This document shows positions 61,866 to 64,000 of a DNA stretch of 64,000 nt, in pieces. The position numbers and the translations under genes were made by a program. The DNA is from Mucilaginibacter lappiensis (lineage in GTDB: Bacteria > Bacteroidota > Bacteroidia > Sphingobacteriales > Sphingobacteriaceae), in contig NZ_FTMG01000003.1 in the NCBI RefSeq assembly GCF_900155965.1, forward strand, positions 1-64,000. The letters run 5' to 3'. The notes beneath the pieces are model-generated. The model searched no databases, had not been told where the DNA came from, and saw nothing but the letters and a program-made list of their open reading frames with translations. The first letter of the stretch is position 1; every line of letters begins with the position of its first letter.

Positions 61866-62018
61866 GATCAGTTAATTAGGGGATTTTTTACCTCCTGACC
61901 AAAATAAAAACTATTAAAAGTGCATACTTATCCAATAAGTTTACATTTCAATCAGGGGGCGATTAAAGTTAACTTAAAAACAATGAAATTCATAGCGCTT
62001 TTTACTTTAAAAAAAAAT

Positions 62019-62531
62019 TTAATTTTGCTCCTCAAGCAATAATTGCATAAAAAGCAGATCGAGCCAGCGATTAAACTTAAAACCGACCTCTTTAAAGTGC
62101 GCAACCTGCCTGAAACCCAATGACTGGTGCAAATGATAACTGATTTGATTTTCGCTGTCGATACCGGCTATTACAGCATGAATACCATTTTTTCGTGCTA
62201 TATCAATAAGCGGCCGGAGTAAAAGTTTGCTGATACCTTGTCCTTGAAATACTGGATCTATATAAACAGAATGCTCAACAGTATACCTATAACATGGCCA
62301 TATCCTGAAATGCCCATAAGTGCAAAAGCCAGCTATCTTCCCGCCTGTTTCTGCCACCAATACCGGAAAGCCATTATCTATTCTGTCCTGATACCATGCC
62401 TGGCGCATTTCTGGCGTATGAGGCCGCTCGCTGTAAACGGCAGTAGTGTTTAATATGGCATCGTTATAGATGTACAGAATGGCAGGTAAATCGGCCTCAT
62501 TCGCATTTCTGACATTTATTATACTATTCAT
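62019..62531 (-). CDS. GNAT N-acetyltransferase, phosphinothricin-acetyltransferase-like
   Basis: 170 residues. 'IRNANEADLPAILYIYNDAI' at the start and 'VYIDPVFQGQGISKLLLRPL' (acetyl-CoA loop QGxGxxK), 'HAVIAGIDSENQIS' match Pat/bar-type acetyltransferases, which acetylate phosphinothricin-like amines in some bacteria; the true substrate here is unknown. Same strand as the cytochrome gene upstream by 62 bases. Confidence 0.9.
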   Translation of the reverse strand: MNSIINVRNANEADLPAILYIYNDAILNTTAVYSERPHTPEMRQAWYQDRIDNGFPVLVAETGGKIAGFCTYGHFRIWPCYRYTVEHSVYIDPVFQGQGISKLLLRPLIDIARKNGIHAVIAGIDSENQISYHLHQSLGFRQVAHFKEVGFKFNRWLDLLFMQLLLEEQN

Positions 62532-62593
62532 ATTGATGGTAAATTAAAACACCCCTTACTTTACATAAGAGGTGCTTTGAATGTTTTCAAGGA

Positions 62594-63106
62594 TTACCCT
62601 TTTTTATCAGGAGTACCGGCTGCTGGCTGGCCGCCTGGCGCTGGTTGACCACCTGGGGGCATGCCTCCCGGACCACCACCGGCAGGTATCACAACCTCTG
62701 GATGGGCAGTACCACGATGGCAGGTATTACAGTTGATGCCAGATTGCATGATCATGCCTAATGAATCCTTTTTGGCATGAAAATATTTCTGGTTTATTTT
62801 ATTCATCATCTTGTACATGTCACGGGCCATTTCCTTTTCGGGCTTGGCATCACTGGCCCAATCCATCTTTTTGGTTTCCTCATTACGGGCATGACAAAAG
62901 TTGCAATGTACCCCTAATGAATGCTCCCACTCTTCCATTACTTTATGAAGATTATCGCCAGAGATGTTTTTAGGTAATACTTTTAAATTTTTAAACCCTT
63001 CATCCTGGGGCTTTTTAGGGGTCATGGACGTCATGGCACCTAATACTACAACAGATAACAATCCAAGTGTAGCTACTATTTTCTTATTAAAAGGCATTAG
63101 TGTCAT
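62594..63106 (-). CDS. Di-haem c-type cytochrome (photosynthetic-reaction-centre-cytochrome-like)
   Basis: 170 residues. N-terminal signal anchor, then two haem c sites: C68-x-x-C-H72 (HCNFCHAR) and C126-x-x-C-H130 (NCNTCHRG). The C-terminal third is a Gly/Pro-rich tail (GGGPGGMPPGGQPAPGGQPA). Resembles small periplasmic cytochromes of the reaction-centre-type family. Likely an electron carrier; partner unknown. Start could be the internal ATG three residues later. Confidence 0.88.
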   Translation of the reverse strand: MTLMPFNKKIVATLGLLSVVVLGAMTSMTPKKPQDEGFKNLKVLPKNISGDNLHKVMEEWEHSLGVHCNFCHARNEETKKMDWASDAKPEKEMARDMYKMMNKINQKYFHAKKDSLGMIMQSGINCNTCHRGTAHPEVVIPAGGGPGGMPPGGQPAPGGQPAAGTPDKKG

Positions 63107-63214
63107 ATTTAAGTCACCGAAAATAACTATTAACTTTTAATGCTACAATACCGGATTCCGTAAAAATGGGTAATTTTTAAGATACAATTTATGGAATCGG
63201 GATTGCAGGGTACA

Positions 63215-63305
63215 GAGTCAAGAACCGAGAATCAAGAATTAAGATAAAAAACTTCATTTTAATAAACGAACAGCAAAATTCATCTTGATTCTAGGTTCTT
63301 GACTC
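63215..63305. repeat. Palindromic repeat with 23-bp arms (one mismatch)
   Basis: GAGTCAAGAACC... (63215-63237) is inverted to 63283-63305 (TCTTGATTCT... GACTC) with one mismatch over 23 bp, 45-base loop. Lies between the cytochrome gene start side and the SDR gene stop (63323); could end the SDR transcript. Confidence 0.75.
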
Positions 63306-63322
63306 TCATCGCCTGTCTGCTC

Positions 63323-64000
63323 TTAGCCCGCATTTATAACCGGCCAGATCAGGTAACGGGAAAGAAGCTTTTCGCTGATAACCCAAAGCTTATTGCGCGA
63401 TTCCGTGTCTGTAGCTATAACCGAAGTTTTGGCCACCTTATTTTTGATAAAATAGGCTCCGTTATATTTTTCGAGTTTTGCCGCTGTGGCCAAAAATATA
63501 ATGGTTTCGGCACCTTGTTCGGCGGTTATCATAAACGGACGCGCTAATAGCATCATCATTTTATTCAAGCCTTTTACTGTTGCCCCAAAACCTGTTTTTA
63601 CCAGACCAGGGTGTGCCGAAAATGCCAGGATTCCTTTTTCTCCATACTTTTCGGCCAGCGACTGGGTAAAATAAATATTGAATAGCTTACTCATGCCATA
63701 AGCCTTAAAAGCGCTGTAGAATTGTTCCCATTGCAAGTCATCAAACCGGGGTCTGCTCCATTTATGCGCTTTTGAACTTACATTAATAATCCGGGCCTGT
63801 CCTTTTTGCAGCAATGGCATCAGGCAATGGGTTAATAAAAAATGCCCCAGGTGATTAGTGGCCAATGTCATTTCAAACCCATTCTTACTTAGCTGGCGTT
63901 CTTCAAAAACACCACCGGCATTATTGATGAGGGTATTTATAGCAAATAGTTTTTCTGTTAATTCATCCGCCGCTTCACGTACACTTTGCAAATCGGCCAG
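63323..64000 (-). CDS. Short-chain dehydrogenase/reductase, N-terminus beyond window
   Basis: The frame is open to the right edge, so the true start lies outside; the last visible codons read ...LADLQSVREA, typical of the SDR fold before the NNAG motif. Visible SDR motifs: NNAG (INTLINNAGG), Ser in 'NVSSKAHKWS', and the Y-x3-K catalytic pair in 'YGMSK'. Probably retinol-dehydrogenase-like. Oxidises or reduces a hydroxyl; substrate unknown. Ends at 63323. Confidence 0.88.
   Translation of the reverse strand: MADLQSVREAADELTEKLFAINTLINNAGGVFEERQLSKNGFEMTLATNHLGHFLLTHCLMPLLQKGQARIINVSSKAHKWSRPRFDDLQWEQFYSAFKAYGMSKLFNIYFTQSLAEKYGEKGILAFSAHPGLVKTGFGATVKGLNKMMMLLARPFMITAEQGAETIIFLATAAKLEKYNGAYFIKNKVAKTSVIATDTESRNKLWVISEKLLSRYLIWPVINAG

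Overview
The window looks like chromosomal DNA of a Sphingobacteriaceae bacterium (Bacteroidota), most like Mucilaginibacter or Pedobacter; this is inferred from gene content only. Pointers are a SusC/SusD pair, a propeller-type (Reg_prop/Y_Y_Y) sensor kinase with a NarL-type regulator, several DUF families typical of Bacteroidota (DUF4199, DUF6526, DUF983, DUF2809), a GH29 fucosidase, weak or absent Shine-Dalgarno sequences, a few TAnnTTTG-like -7 elements, and many palindromic intergenic repeats. No rRNA, tRNA, CRISPR array, prophage or plasmid functions were seen.

Layout. 1-350: start of an IS110-family transposase cut by the left edge, its non-coding end (candidate bridge RNA) and the mutS terminator. 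352-8000: mutS, membrane proteins of unknown role, DUF2809 and MpaB-like genes followed by a gene remnant and repeats, then a YCII-like/DUF4199 pair and a membrane-tethered LuxR-type regulator. 8.4-14 kb: LTA-synthase-like phosphoglycerol transferase, GH29 alpha-L-fucosidase, CDF metal exporter. 14-22 kb: small secreted proteins and lipoproteins, ppnP, YbjQ, an XRE regulator with membrane segments behind Pho-box-like direct repeats, then a TIM-barrel isomerase, M28 peptidase and GNAT cluster. 22-28 kb (minus strand): CYTH protein, methyltransferase, propeller-like protein, serine hydrolase, nitrilase-family amidase, AraC regulator. 28-39 kb: a large MG2/TonB-plug surface protein, DUF1761, DUF6526, aldo/keto reductase, YciI and VOC proteins, galactokinase, SpoU methyltransferase, quinone oxidoreductase, Crp/Fnr regulator, YdeI protein. 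39.7-45 kb: PEP carboxylase diverging from a FUSC-type membrane protein. 45.4-57.9 kb is a regulatory and nutrient-uptake island: SusD, SusC, AraC, VOC, NarL-type regulator, propeller sensor kinase, a secreted NTF2-like protein behind three 22-bp tandem repeats, and a second AraC gene overlapping DUF983. 58-64 kb: small lipoprotein, ABC exporter, HAD phosphatase, zinc-ribbon protein, GNAT, di-haem cytochrome c, and a short-chain dehydrogenase cut by the right edge.

How the parts fit. The clearest functional unit is 45.4-56.3 kb: the sensor kinase and regulator are adjacent (12-base gap) and sit beside an AraC gene and an outer-membrane SusCD importer with no glycoside hydrolase, so the substrate is not evident. 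CCC-N5-GGG dyads lie on both sides of the kinase/regulator pair and the 22-bp iterons lie upstream of the NTF2-like gene; both are candidate operators. Elsewhere genes are mostly single or in two- or three-gene operons, separated by strong hairpin terminators.

The most distinctive non-coding features are the IS110 end with two stem-loop modules, a 176-bp mobile element with 17-bp perfect terminal inverted repeats nested inside another repeat (36.63-36.93 kb), at least three copies of a larger palindromic repeat family, four copies of a short repeat, the paired TGCCGTA direct repeats at 17.2 kb, and competing hairpins in front of the DUF2809 gene.
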